Shown: piece after piece, positions 1 through 9,100 of the stretch
Numbering within the stretch: the first letter of the stretch is position 1
Layout: every line of letters begins with the position of its first letter
Program-made: the position numbers and the translations under genes
The notes under the pieces: model-generated
Databases searched by the model: none
The model's input: the letters and a program-made list of their open reading frames with translations, nothing else
What the model was told of the DNA's origin: nothing
Source: Planctomycetota bacterium
GTDB lineage: Bacteria; Planctomycetota; Phycisphaerae; Phycisphaerales; SM1A02
Reading direction: 5' to 3'
DNA length: 12,205 nucleotides
Assembly (NCBI GenBank): GCA_022567855.1
Contig: JADFGE010000044.1
Coordinates: forward strand, 1-12,205

Positions 1-1
1 T

Positions 2-748
2 AGCACTGAGGACGATGTCCAGGCCCTGCGAGGGCTGGCAGCGAATCGGGTGCGACCCGGTTCACAACCTCCAACGATTGCCGTGATGATCGAGCGGGCC
101 TCATGGCGGGGTAGCGCCGGACTGTTGCGCGATGTCGTCGGCAGTATCGGTGACAATGAGATCGTCGTGGCCGTTGAGGCGCACTGCCTGCCGCCACCAT
201 CGCTGGAGCCCCTGCTCCACGCGCTCAACGGTGAAGTTCAGGCTGTCGTGGGTGCGGGCGCCGAGGATGAGCCAGCAGGGGTCTACGCGTTCCGGCATGC
301 CGCACTCAACTCGGTTCGACCGATTGGCTACGTCGACCTGAAGGAGCAACTGCTCCCAGCACTCTATTCACAAGGAACGCCCGTTCGGCTTGTGCGCATT
401 GGCGAGCACGTTATTCGTTTGCGAGACCAGATCGGCTATCTCGATGCCGTCAGCACGAGTCTGAACGGCATGGGGCCAGCAACAATGGTGTCGCGGCGCT
501 CATCAGAGGCGATGATTGCGCGCTCAGCGCGCATTGTAAGCGGCTCTATTGTGGAAAGCGACGCTGTTATCGAGGCTCAAGCCATCATCCACGGAAGTAT
601 CGTGCTCAGCGGAGCGGTGGTGGAAAGCGGGGCGATAGTCAGCCGAAGCATCGTGGGTCCTGGAGCGGTGGTTCCGGCGGGAGCGCGGCTTATTGCCTCC
701 TATCAGCGTGGCAACGACTCTGTTCGGGCGAAGGCGGTAGCCATCTGA
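2..748 (+). CDS. Sugar-nucleotidyltransferase-like protein with C-terminal left-handed beta-helix (5' end missing)
   Basis: The reading frame is open to the left edge, so this is the last 248 residues of a longer protein. A GTG at 50 is the first start-like codon, but homology-like sequence precedes it, so the true start is probably outside the window. The visible part matches the second half of NDP-sugar pyrophosphorylase folds: a GSAG motif (fragment residues 37-40; G[TS]AG in active enzymes), the strand IVVAVEAH (54-61) where active enzymes carry the metal-binding GD, an AGVYAF strand, and GYVDLKEQLLPAL (109-121), a hallmark of GDP-mannose and glucose-1-phosphate nucleotidyltransferases. 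From about residue 175 to 225 there are hexapeptide-type repeats (ARIVSG, SIVESD, AVIEAQ, SIVGPG), which form a left-handed beta-helix. Because EAH replaces GD and the usual W-x-D-I-G-T motif is reduced to IRLRDQIGYL, the protein may bind sugar nucleotides without catalysing. It lies 55 nt before the exosortase gene and is probably cotranscribed with the EPS operon. The fold is clear; the activity is unknown. Confidence 0.8.
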   Translation, partial: STEDDVQALRGLAANRVRPGSQPPTIAVMIERASWRGSAGLLRDVVGSIGDNEIVVAVEAHCLPPPSLEPLLHALNGEVQAVVGAGAEDEPAGVYAFRHAALNSVRPIGYVDLKEQLLPALYSQGTPVRLVRIGEHVIRLRDQIGYLDAVSTSLNGMGPATMVSRRSSEAMIARSARIVSGSIVESDAVIEAQAIIHGSIVLSGAVVESGAIVSRSIVGPGAVVPAGARLIASYQRGNDSVRAKAVAI

Positions 749-803
749 ATCTTGGAAACATTGGTTTGTTTGACGTTCAACTACAAGAAGCGAGTTCTCG
801 ATT

Positions 804-1679
804 GTGAGAGCGAGAAACGAGGGAACGGCTTGGGGGCCCGGCACGTTTGCTGTCTTGGCCAGCCTGCTCGGGCTGGGGCTATGGATGCAGCGTCAACCTC
901 TGCTTGATATCCTCGACATCGCCGGGCGTGACCAGGAACAGACCTACATCCTGCTCGTCCCCTTCGTTGCCGCGTGGCTGCTATGGCTGCGGCGAAGCCG
1001 GTTCCGCTACATACGGTTTCGGCCGAGCTTTACAGGACCGGCAGCAGTCATCCTTGGCAGCTTGATGAGTTGGTGGGGGTTCGAATCGGGGACACAGATC
1101 GCTTGGCATGCCGGCGCCGGTCTTGCCTTGGTGGGCGTCGTGCTAAGCATGACAGGACTCGAACCGTTACGTCAGTTCGCTCCGGTCTTTGGGGTCTTGG
1201 TGCTTGCCCTACCGGTGCCCGGAGTGTTGCGCCAGGCCATCGCGCTCCCCCTTCAGACGATGGCCACGGTGGTGACACATTCAATGCTGGAGCTGTGTGG
1301 AGTGGCCGCCACCCGTTATGCAAATATGCTGGTCATCAACGGGCAGGAGATCGCCGTCGGCGAAGCCTGCAACGGATTACGCATGGTGTTTGCTTTTACA
1401 CTGGTCGTGTACGCGTTTGCATTCAGTGTACCCCTGAAGCTTTCCACTCGAGTGATCCTGATCGCTCTCAGTCCGATCATGGCCCTGGTCTGCAACGTGA
1501 TTCGATTGGTGCCGACGAGCGTTTTCTATGGGTACGGCACGGCGAGTGGCGCCGAGTGGTTCCACACTATGACCGGCTGGCTTATGCTGCCCGTGGCTTT
1601 GGTGATCCTGGTGCGGCTGTTGCGCCTGCTCACGTGGCTCGAACTTCCGGTGGCACAATTCAGATTGGCCAATCAATGA
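804..1679 (+). CDS. xrt: Exosortase (membrane transpeptidase-like sorting enzyme)
   Basis: A 291-residue integral membrane protein with about eight hydrophobic segments (for example near residues 14-28, 48-62, 104-117, 124-136, 192-208, 216-235 and 255-275). The three catalytic positions of the exosortase/archaeosortase family are present in order and at family-like spacing: Cys189 in GEACNGLRM, Arg234 in NVIRLVPT, and His254 in EWFHTMTGW. The enzyme is expected to cleave CTERM sorting signals of exported proteins at the inner membrane and pass them on for surface attachment. The length fits the core domain alone; the EpsI domain that is fused in some exosortases is encoded by the next gene. 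The start is GTG at 804, just after an in-frame stop at 771; the ribosome-binding sequence is weak (AGAAG at 786-790), and ATT at 801 is a less likely start. The stop codon overlaps the next start in ATGA. The exosortase subtype cannot be decided by eye. Confidence 0.92.
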   Translation: MRARNEGTAWGPGTFAVLASLLGLGLWMQRQPLLDILDIAGRDQEQTYILLVPFVAAWLLWLRRSRFRYIRFRPSFTGPAAVILGSLMSWWGFESGTQIAWHAGAGLALVGVVLSMTGLEPLRQFAPVFGVLVLALPVPGVLRQAIALPLQTMATVVTHSMLELCGVAATRYANMLVINGQEIAVGEACNGLRMVFAFTLVVYAFAFSVPLKLSTRVILIALSPIMALVCNVIRLVPTSVFYGYGTASGAEWFHTMTGWLMLPVALVILVRLLRLLTWLELPVAQFRLANQ

Positions 1680-2386
1680 TCCGCCGCCTCGTAGCCCCGA
1701 AGTTCCTGAGGTATACCGCTCCGTTGATGACGGCCGGCTTGCTCCCTGCCCTGGCAATCATGTTCCCGAACAGCACAAGAGTTGACTCAGCAACGCTCAT
1801 AAAACTTGAAGCAGTCAGGCAGGCGGTGATGGCGGTGCCGTATCGGGTCGGTCGTTGGACGAGTATCAAAATCGATATCCCAGTAGCTGCCATCGAACTC
1901 CTCCATCCCAATGCCATTCTCAGTCGGCGATTCGAGCCGATCGATGGAGGACCCTCGATCACCCTTTTACTTGTTCACTGTACTGACGCTCGCGATATGG
2001 GCGGACATTACCCACCGAAGTGTTACCCCAGCGCGGGATGGAAGTTGGTTTCCAGCCGCCGTGACTCACTCACGCTCAAGGATAAGGATCTCCCCGTCGC
2101 CGTGTACACGTTCAGCCGGTTCAGCGAGATCGGTATAGAGAACCGAATTCGTATTCTGAACACGTTCGTGTTGCCGGACGGGTCTTTGACGCCAGAGCTG
2201 GACGACATCAGCAAACTAGCGGATCGTGTGAATGTGGCGTCGTTGGGTGTCGCTCAACTCCAAATCGTTTCATCGCTGACCGTGAGCGACGAGACGGCGC
2301 TCTCCGAGGCGAACGAACTGTTGGAGGCTTTGCCGGGCCTGCTTAGAGCCCTTGACGTATGGAAAGAAGGTGATGATGATGCCTGA
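1676..2386 (+). CDS. epsI: EpsI-type exosortase-associated protein (DUF3485-like)
   Basis: A 236-residue protein beginning at ATG 1676, which overlaps the exosortase stop by 4 nt (ATGA), so translation is probably coupled. The frame is open far upstream through the exosortase gene, but that stretch has no protein-like character. One N-terminal membrane segment (about residues 14-30) is followed by an exported domain. The signature is a Cys/His-rich patch: His101-Cys102, then HYPPKCYPSAGW, with His111, Cys116 and Trp122. This resembles the conserved 'H-P-x-x-C-x-x-x-x-G-W' region of EpsI (DUF3485), a partner of exosortases that is a separate gene here and a C-terminal fusion in other lineages. 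Its biochemical role is not established; it is thought to assist exosortase-linked EPS or sorting function in the periplasm. The stop at 2384-2386 lies inside the start region of the next gene. Confidence 0.82.
   Translation: MIRRLVAPKFLRYTAPLMTAGLLPALAIMFPNSTRVDSATLIKLEAVRQAVMAVPYRVGRWTSIKIDIPVAAIELLHPNAILSRRFEPIDGGPSITLLLVHCTDARDMGGHYPPKCYPSAGWKLVSSRRDSLTLKDKDLPVAVYTFSRFSEIGIENRIRILNTFVLPDGSLTPELDDISKLADRVNVASLGVAQLQIVSSLTVSDETALSEANELLEALPGLLRALDVWKEGDDDA
2364..2374 (+). promoter_or_regulatory. Shine-Dalgarno sequence for the Wzz/BY-kinase gene
   Basis: AAGAAGGTGAT differs at one base from the canonical anti-16S sequence AAGGAGGTGAT. It lies within the end of epsI and precedes three tandem ATG codons at 2373, 2376 and 2379. 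Spacing favours 2379 (4 nt after the full match, 8 nt after AAGG) or 2376. It argues against the TTG at 2352, which lies upstream of the site. Confidence 0.7.
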
Positions 2387-4658
2387 AGATCGCGAAAAGG
2401 CGGTTGTGCTTTCACCGCCAGTCATGAACTATGATCATGCAGTGCCGTTCGAAGACGGAAGCGCCGGGAGCCTGTGGACTGTCGTCGATAATCGGCTCCG
2501 AGGCCGCTGGCGATCGGCTTTGATTACCGGGATCGTCCTTGGCACGCTCTTAGGCGTAGCGGCATACTTCTCTACGGTACCAAAGTACCAAAGCGCCGGA
2601 TTGATCCGGATCGCGCCGATGATCTCGCCGATCTTGCGCGCGACGCCGGAGACTGGATTGCTGCCGATGTATCAGAACTTCGTTCAGACCCAGGCCCAGT
2701 TGCTTTTGAGTCGTCGCGTTCTGGCCAACGCCCTTGAGGATGACACGCTTTCATCGTTGCCGTGGGCCCAACGACCAGGTGTCCTTCGAGTTCTGGAGAA
2801 ACAACTGCAGGTGGAGGCTAAACGCGGCACCGAGCTGATTGAAGTTCGGTTCGATGCGGACTCTCCGGATGTCGCTCAGGCGGTTGTCAATGCTGTCATC
2901 AAATCCTACGACGACATCTACGGATCCGGTAGGGACGGAGCAGCAAAGACGCTGCGAACACTGCGCCTGCGCGAGGGTGATCTGAAACGGCAACGTGTCG
3001 ATATGCGCAACCAGATTCAAGAGTTGATCCGAAACGCGGAATACGGCGCCGGTGATCTAGGGCGACTGTTGGAAAGCAGGTACGCGCGGCTCGGGCAGAT
3101 CGAGTACGACATCGAAGCGGTGGAAGAAGTCCTCTTACGAACACCGTCGCCGGACCAGACTGCGGATCCCCACGCGTCAGCATTGAGCGGGACGGTAGCC
3201 CAACAACAGCTGGACGCTTTTGACCCCCAGCTGGCTGATTTGCGTCAGGTGCGGAACGCTCTTCGAATTCGGTTCGAACTGGCCAAGGTCCGATGGAAAC
3301 CCACCTACCAAGCATACATCCGGCTCGAAAGGGAACTCCGCGAGTTCGAGCAGCTCGTCGCCGAGCGGGAGAAGATTGTGCTTGTCAAGTGGGAAGCCGC
3401 CCGTGAGCAAGGCCTCGTCGAGGCTCTAATCATCGGCGCGGCCCGCTCTCATGAGGAGCTTGAGCGCGAGCTGCAAAGGCTGTCGGAGAAGGCCGATGTG
3501 TACCGCATACAGATCCACCAAGCGGTGACCGAGCAAAATGCTCTGGAGTTACTTCGAGATGAAGCTGACGACATCAAGCGCAATCTGGCCGAAGTGGCCG
3601 AGCGAATCAAATACCTGGTAATCGAGCAGCAATCTGGTCGCACCGGGAGAATCAGTATCGCGGCTCTGGGAGAAAGGCCGGTGGCTCCCTCGAGTGACCG
3701 TCGCCGCAAACTCGCAGCGGTGGGCGCCGTCGGCGGCTTCGCCCTGACCTTCGGGTTGTTCTTTTTCGTTAGTGCGATTGACCGCCGGGCCTACGCCTCC
3801 GCGCAAATCACCGATCGGCGCGCCGGATTGCGCTGCCTGGGTGTACTGCCCGATTTGCGCAGAGGCATCGTGGACGAGCAGTCTTGTGCGGTGGCTGCTC
3901 ACTGTGCGCACCAGATTCGCAATCACATCGAGGCTATGCGCGATCAGAAGGCGAGCTTTGTACTTGGCGTGAGCAGTCCATACCAGGGCGACGGAAAAAC
4001 GAGCATCGTCCTCGCGCTGGGCTGGTCGTACGCTTCCGCTGGCCATCGGACCGTTCTTGTAGATTGCGACATTTCGGGTCAGAGCTTGACTTCGCAATTG
4101 GGTCACAGTGGTCAACCGGGACTCAAGGAAGTTTTGCGCTCGGGGCGAGTCGACGGGGAGTTGGTTTCGCTGACCGTTCCCAATCTCAGCCTTTTGCCAG
4201 TCGGTGCCAGCGCGACGTATGGGCCGGAGGCGATTCGCCAGGACGACCTGGAGGAACTATTCGCCCAGCTGCGGGCCAGGTTCGACGTGATCCTTGTCGA
4301 TACAGGGCCGCTCCTGGCCAGCCTGGAAGCTCTTCCCGTCGCGTCTGCTGCTGATGCCGTGCTGCTGTCGGTTCGCCGGGGCAGGCGGCGCTCGCGACTG
4401 GAAGAATGCATCAAGGACCTTGAAACCATCGGAACGGCCTGCTTCGGGGTTGTCCTGAATTACGCTGCAACCTCAGACTGCGATCGCTATGTGTCTGGGT
4501 CCTCTCTCACCCGAGCACGCCCTGCAGGAGATGACGGGGACACGGACGACTCGGCAGGCGCCGACAACGGCGTTACGCTCGGCGCCTCGATCAGCAGCGA
4601 CAATGCGCTGGTTCACGCGATGGAATCCGCGTTGCGGCATCACTGGCCTGACGACTGA
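2379..4658 (+). CDS. Polysaccharide co-polymerase (Wzz) fused to BY-kinase-type ATPase domain
   Basis: About 759 residues from ATG 2379; a TTG at 2352 and ATGs at 2373 and 2376 are in frame, but the ribosome-binding site favours 2379 or 2376. The layout is that of EPS chain-length regulators: a short cytoplasmic N-terminus, TM1 (about 47-66), a long periplasmic region with extensive coiled coil rich in Glu, Arg and Leu, a Pro-containing RPVAPSSDRRRK stretch, TM2 (about 446-467), and a cytoplasmic P-loop domain. The ATPase has Walker A GDGKTS (Lys540), Walker A' VLVDCD (559-564) and Walker B VILVDTG (Asp641). Such proteins act at the inner membrane to control polymerisation and export of lipid-linked polysaccharide. 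BY-kinases normally autophosphorylate on a C-terminal tyrosine cluster; here the tail has only two scattered tyrosines (NYAATSDCDRY) followed by an acidic Asp/Gly/Ser stretch. The start overlaps the end of epsI by 8 nt. The family call is firm; kinase activity is uncertain. Confidence 0.9.
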   Translation: MPEDREKAVVLSPPVMNYDHAVPFEDGSAGSLWTVVDNRLRGRWRSALITGIVLGTLLGVAAYFSTVPKYQSAGLIRIAPMISPILRATPETGLLPMYQNFVQTQAQLLLSRRVLANALEDDTLSSLPWAQRPGVLRVLEKQLQVEAKRGTELIEVRFDADSPDVAQAVVNAVIKSYDDIYGSGRDGAAKTLRTLRLREGDLKRQRVDMRNQIQELIRNAEYGAGDLGRLLESRYARLGQIEYDIEAVEEVLLRTPSPDQTADPHASALSGTVAQQQLDAFDPQLADLRQVRNALRIRFELAKVRWKPTYQAYIRLERELREFEQLVAEREKIVLVKWEAAREQGLVEALIIGAARSHEELERELQRLSEKADVYRIQIHQAVTEQNALELLRDEADDIKRNLAEVAERIKYLVIEQQSGRTGRISIAALGERPVAPSSDRRRKLAAVGAVGGFALTFGLFFFVSAIDRRAYASAQITDRRAGLRCLGVLPDLRRGIVDEQSCAVAAHCAHQIRNHIEAMRDQKASFVLGVSSPYQGDGKTSIVLALGWSYASAGHRTVLVDCDISGQSLTSQLGHSGQPGLKEVLRSGRVDGELVSLTVPNLSLLPVGASATYGPEAIRQDDLEELFAQLRARFDVILVDTGPLLASLEALPVASAADAVLLSVRRGRRRSRLEECIKDLETIGTACFGVVLNYAATSDCDRYVSGSSLTRARPAGDDGDTDDSAGADNGVTLGASISSDNALVHAMESALRHHWPDD

Positions 4659-4687
4659 CGCCGCCAAGGACAACAAGACAGAACCGA

Positions 4688-6139
4688 ATGCAAGTCGTCG
4701 AGCGACCAGAAGCGTCGTCCGTCTCGTGCCGCACCAATGGTGTGACCGTGTGGGGTCTGACCGCGCGCGAACTCCACGACGCCTATTGGCGTGCCCGGGG
4801 AGTAGACTGCGTCCGGCGCGGGACGATCCGACCCACGCAACGCGCCGCGGAACTGTATCTCCTCATGGAGCCGGGCCAACTGGTCCTCTTCGATCTTGCC
4901 AAGCTCATCGATCGGCTCATCTGGCGAAAGGCAGCAGTTACGCGCTTGCGGGTTGTTGATGAGGACGGTGAGCCCTACCGCGAGCGGGTCGTTATTGATG
5001 AGCACGGCCTGGTTACAAAAATCGAACGCGTGTATCGACGTCGGGCCCGATGTGCCTATCGGGTCATGTTGACCGCGAGCCGAACGATCGCCGAAACATG
5101 GGCGGCCGCATCGAGCCGGCGTGCCGGGTGGGACCAGGTCCGACGGTCTGTCGCTTGGTCGAAGCTAGATCATTGGCGTTGTTCTGGCCGGTGCTTTTCC
5201 GAAGGCAATGCCAAAGAGGAAGGATCCTTGATCAGTGAGTTGGTGGCGACTTGGCCTGATCCGGCGCGTGTCGTCGACGGGATCGAGCAGATCGCTGACG
5301 GCGTCTGGGCGAGAGCTGGCGCTGAGTTCGCCCGCGACGCAGATGTTATTGGTCCGATCTGGCTTGGAAACGGTGATGCCGTCGAGCCGGGCGCATGCGT
5401 GGTTGGGCCGACCTGGATGGCGGATCAACAGTCGAGCGTTGGTTGGGATAGGGCTGAACCCGGGGTCCGCGATATCCACGATGTCGATCTTGGGGACATC
5501 CCCAAGGATGTCCAGGAGTTGCCCAAGCCGAACTTCGGCAGCGGCGCTGCCAAGCGAATCTTCGACATCGTTATGAGCACCGTTGTCATCCTGCTGGCTG
5601 CACCGTTGTTCGCGACCGTCGCGATCTGCATCTTGTTGGACGATGGGCGGCCGGTGTTCTTTGGGCATGTACGTCAATCTCGAGGTGGGCGACTTTTCCG
5701 GTGCTTGAAATTCCGCACGATGAGTCGTGAAGCGGAAAGGATTGTAACTGAGCTTGCTGACCTGAACCTCTGTGACGGCCCGCAGGTGTTGATCAAGAAT
5801 GATCCCCGTATCACACGGGTCGGCGCCATCTTACGTCGTTTTCAGATCGACGAGTTCCCTCAGTTCTTCAACGTTCTGCGCGGTCAGATGAGCATCGTCG
5901 GCCCGCGGCCGAGTCCGGATCAAGAAAACCAGTACTGCCCGGCGTGGCGCGACGTGCGGCTCAGCGTTCGCCCTGGGATCACCGGCCTCTGGCAGATTCG
6001 GCGGACACGTGCGCCGGGCGAAGATTTCCAGGAGTGGATCAGGTACGACATGGAGTACGTTCGTCGGGCCAGCTTCTGGTTCGATCTGAAAGTCTGCTTC
6101 CAAACTGCGTGGGTGCTGTTGCGGGGGAGTCGAGCCTGA
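4688..6139 (+). CDS. Polyprenyl-phosphate sugar-1-phosphate transferase with atypical soluble N-terminal region
   Basis: A 483-residue protein. Residues 289-483 form a complete bacterial sugar transferase domain (PF02397 type): basic entry KRIFD (289-293) followed by one membrane-inserting hydrophobic helix, KFRTM (341-345), the Asp-Glu pair of DEFPQ (388-389), GPRP (405-408) and RPGITGLWQ (428-436). This domain moves a sugar-1-phosphate from a nucleotide sugar to undecaprenyl phosphate and so starts glycan assembly. The N-terminal 280 residues are unusual: no four-helix membrane bundle of the WcaJ/WbaP type is seen. Instead there is a soluble region beginning WGLTARELHDAYW, a segment LYLLMEPGQLVLFDL, and around 225-245 a short stretch (DADVIGPIWLGNGDAVEPGA) resembling one or two beta-helix rungs. 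The start is ATG 4688, 29 nt after the kinase gene; AAGGA at 4666-4670 is too distant to be a strong ribosome-binding site, so the start is less certain than the frame. Confidence 0.9.
   Translation: MQVVERPEASSVSCRTNGVTVWGLTARELHDAYWRARGVDCVRRGTIRPTQRAAELYLLMEPGQLVLFDLAKLIDRLIWRKAAVTRLRVVDEDGEPYRERVVIDEHGLVTKIERVYRRRARCAYRVMLTASRTIAETWAAASSRRAGWDQVRRSVAWSKLDHWRCSGRCFSEGNAKEEGSLISELVATWPDPARVVDGIEQIADGVWARAGAEFARDADVIGPIWLGNGDAVEPGACVVGPTWMADQQSSVGWDRAEPGVRDIHDVDLGDIPKDVQELPKPNFGSGAAKRIFDIVMSTVVILLAAPLFATVAICILLDDGRPVFFGHVRQSRGGRLFRCLKFRTMSREAERIVTELADLNLCDGPQVLIKNDPRITRVGAILRRFQIDEFPQFFNVLRGQMSIVGPRPSPDQENQYCPAWRDVRLSVRPGITGLWQIRRTRAPGEDFQEWIRYDMEYVRRASFWFDLKVCFQTAWVLLRGSRA
6123..6129 (+). 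promoter_or_regulatory. Ribosome-binding site deciding the TPR protein start
   Basis: GGGGGAG lies 9 nt before ATG 6139, at the very end of the sugar transferase gene. It supports ATG 6139 over upstream in-frame codons. The frame is open back to 5944, but that stretch overlaps the transferase catalytic domain and looks like a shadow. Confidence 0.6.
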
Positions 6140-9100
6140 TGCGTTTTAGCCGGCGATCCAAACGGCGTGCGCTCGTGCTCGCGGTGGTTATCGGTGTGGG
6201 AGTATGCGGGATCTGGGGATGGCGGCTCATCAGGAACGCGCAGATAGAGCGCCTGGTAAATGACGCTCGCATCCAAGGTATGGAGGCCTACGGCGAAGGA
6301 GACTATGAAACAGCCTTGGGCAGGCTCAGCTACTACCTGACGTACCGCAAACGTGATGTGGAGATCCTGCTCGCTTTCGCTCACGCTCGCTCGAAGGTTC
6401 CCAGTGTCAACAACGGCCACCTGCGGGAGGCAGTACAGCGGTATCACGTGGTGCTGCGCATGCACTCCGAAAACCGTGAGGCGCTGGAGCACCTGCTCGT
6501 GCTTTACCGCCGGCTTGGCCACCGTGTCGAGGGCTCGGATGTAGCGGATCGAATCATTGCGCTTGAGCCTGATCACATTGATGCCTGGTCGATGAAAGCC
6601 GCCGCTGCATTCCAGCAGGGGCGATTCAACCAGACAGCCGACATCGCCCGGAAGCTCTGCGAGCTCGAACCTCGGAAGATCGGCTGGCGACTTCTCTACG
6701 TCAAGTGCCTACAACGGCAGGATGTCGACGAACGCGCCGTCCTCGACGTGTGTGATGAATGGATCGCCGAGGACGAGCGTGACGGCCGCTTCCGGCTGCT
6801 CAAGGTAGAGGTTCTGGCTGAATACGGTCACCTGCAACAAGCCAAAGAGGAGCTGGTTGAGGCGGTCAAGCTTGGAGCTGATTCCCAAGAAGTGCTTGAG
6901 GCTATGGTGGAGATGCTCGAGCTGATGGGCTTGCGGAAACTCGCCGAAGAGCTTCTGGCCGAAGAACGATCAAGGTTCCCCAACGAACCTTGGGTCTTCG
7001 AAACGGCGATACGTCGGCTCTGGCAAGCGTTGCAAATCGAAGACGCATTGGAAGTGCTCGCACAAGCCGAGGAGACCTTTGGCGCCAATCAGATCAACCT
7101 TCTCCGGTGGCGGGCTTTGCTGCACACGGTTTGGGGCGAGCGTGACGAGGCGAACAAGGCGCTTGAAAAACTATCGAGCCTAGCCGAAGCAAGCCCATCG
7201 GTGGATCGGGACGCCAGTCGCGGCTGGGTGGAGGCGATCCGTGCCAGTCAGTACGTTTCCGAATCGAACTGGCTTGATGCCCTTGCATCGTATGAGCGAG
7301 CGCTTGCACTTGAACCCAACGACGCTGTCCTCCAGTATCTTCTAGCAGAAGCGTATCAAGGAGTTGGCGAGCATGATCTCGCACTCTCAATTCTAGAGCG
7401 CGCGGAACGGCTCGATCGCTATTGGATGGCGACACAACTTGCTCAGGCCGAATCGTTTCTTGCTCTTGGCCGCCACGCGGATGCCTTGGAGGCGCTGAGG
7501 AAAGTCATCCGGCGGGCGCCGAATGCCGGCCTGCGCGCCTACCTTCTCCTGGCGAAGGCGTGGCTTGCACTAGACATCGCCCCGGACCAGGTAGGATTAG
7601 CCGACGCAGGTTCCGAACAAGCGTTGGATGTGCTCAAGTTGCTGCTTGCACTTGATGAGCAGTATCCGTTGCACGCCGAGATAGTGTCGCTGCTGGCAGA
7701 AGTGTACTTGCGGCGTGGAGATTCGGAGAATGCCATCGCCCTAATCGAGCGCGCGCTGCGGGATGAGCAGACTGACGTCCGTACCTTGATACGGTTGGCC
7801 GAAATCAGTCAGCGGTGGAACCTTAGTTATGAGCAACGGCTGTTGGCTCGTAGCGAGGGACGGTCTGGTTTGACGTTGGCGCTTGCCGGTCGTCAGGCGC
7901 GAATCCTGATGCGCCTTGGTCGCGCTGATGAGGCCTATGCGCTGGTAGACCGCACGTTCGCGACGGTGTCCGACCAGAGTCATACCGCTGTACAGGCGCA
8001 ACTGATCCGGACGCAGCTCATGCTCATCGAAGGCGATGAGAAAGCGATCGCAGGCATTGCGCAATTGCTGGCGTACGAACCGAACTCGCTGGCTGCGGCG
8101 GAGTTCGCGCTTGGACAGGAGGAAGCGTGGAAGGACGCCACGCTCATCAGGGCTGCGATCGACACGCTGAGACGGACGGTTGGTGATCACTCGCCGCGGG
8201 TCTTGCTCGCCGAGGCAACATACCGGTACCGTTTCCAACGCGACGACCCGGCGTCCATCGCGCATGCAACCGGACTGGTTCTTGATGTCCTGCAGCGTAC
8301 GCCTGATTCCAAACATGCGCTCACGCTGATGGCATCGCTTCTTGTGGTTGGAGAAAACCCACGACCGGAACGTGCGATTCAGCACCTCAAGCGGGCGATC
8401 CGCCTTCATCCCTCCGACGTCACGCTCTACCCCCGACTGATCTCTCTGTTGCAACAGGTGGGCGACCTCGGCGAGGCGGGGCAGTACCTGAGAAGGCTGG
8501 CATCACGGCCGTATCGCGATCCCGCGATCCGCCGAGCCGAGCTGCAGCTTCTCCTAGCCCAGGTTGACCTAGCCCCGGGTGACTTGGAGACGTGCATTGC
8601 CAGGATCAGCCAATTGGTGGATGAGACGTCAGACGAGTCCGAGCAGCTCGCCCTGGCGTCACTTTACTTGCGGGTCGGGCGCTACGACGATGCCGAGCAG
8701 ATCTACGCACGGCTACTCGCCTCGCCTGAGCGAAACGAGATCGCGGTGAGACGTGCCGCCGACTTCTATGCCCAGACCGGCCGATTTCACAAGGGCTTGG
8801 CGTTGCTCCAGGCACTTGAGATCGATGGTGACCCTGCGAGCAAGCTGTTGTTGCTCGGCTTGTTTCACCAGGATCACGGCGATCTTGATGAGGCCGGTCG
8901 ATTATTCCAACGAGCCGTGGAGATTTCGCCGGCGAGCACAGAGGCTTGGAACAGATTGGCCGTGCATTCTCTCGCGATCGGCCGCCCGGAGGACGCACTG
9001 CAGGCCGCGCTCCGCGGCTTGCACGTTGATTCGAAGAACGAAGCGCTGCTGACGACCCTGGCGATTGCCAGCATCAGCACCAACGGCACAACACGCGAGG

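Noticed and set aside
749..803. Possible promoter before the exosortase gene
   Set aside because: The 55-nt gap contains TTG-rich sequence, but no convincing paired -35 and -10 elements were found.
974..1675. Upstream extension of the EpsI frame through the exosortase gene (a continuous 470-codon frame)
   Set aside because: The extension has no protein-like composition, while the overlapping frame encodes a complete exosortase with all catalytic residues. ATG 1676 with the ATGA overlap is the natural start.
5489..5506. 7-bp inverted repeat CTTGGGG/CCCCAAG with a 4-nt loop
   Set aside because: It is internal to the sugar transferase linker region with no terminator or operator context, so it is probably chance.
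5944..6138. Upstream extension of the TPR protein frame into the sugar transferase gene
   Set aside because: It overlaps the conserved catalytic C-terminus of the transferase, and a good ribosome-binding site precedes ATG 6139.
6971..6992. Perfect 8-bp inverted repeat CAAGGTTC/GAACCTTG with a 6-nt loop
   Set aside because: It lies inside the TPR coding sequence, has no T tract, and fits ordinary codons, so it is probably chance.
7741..8454. Long minus-strand open frame (237 codons) antisense to the TPR gene
   Set aside because: It has the composition of a shadow frame of a high-GC gene, with no recognisable domain, and the + strand TPR repeats run through it without a break.
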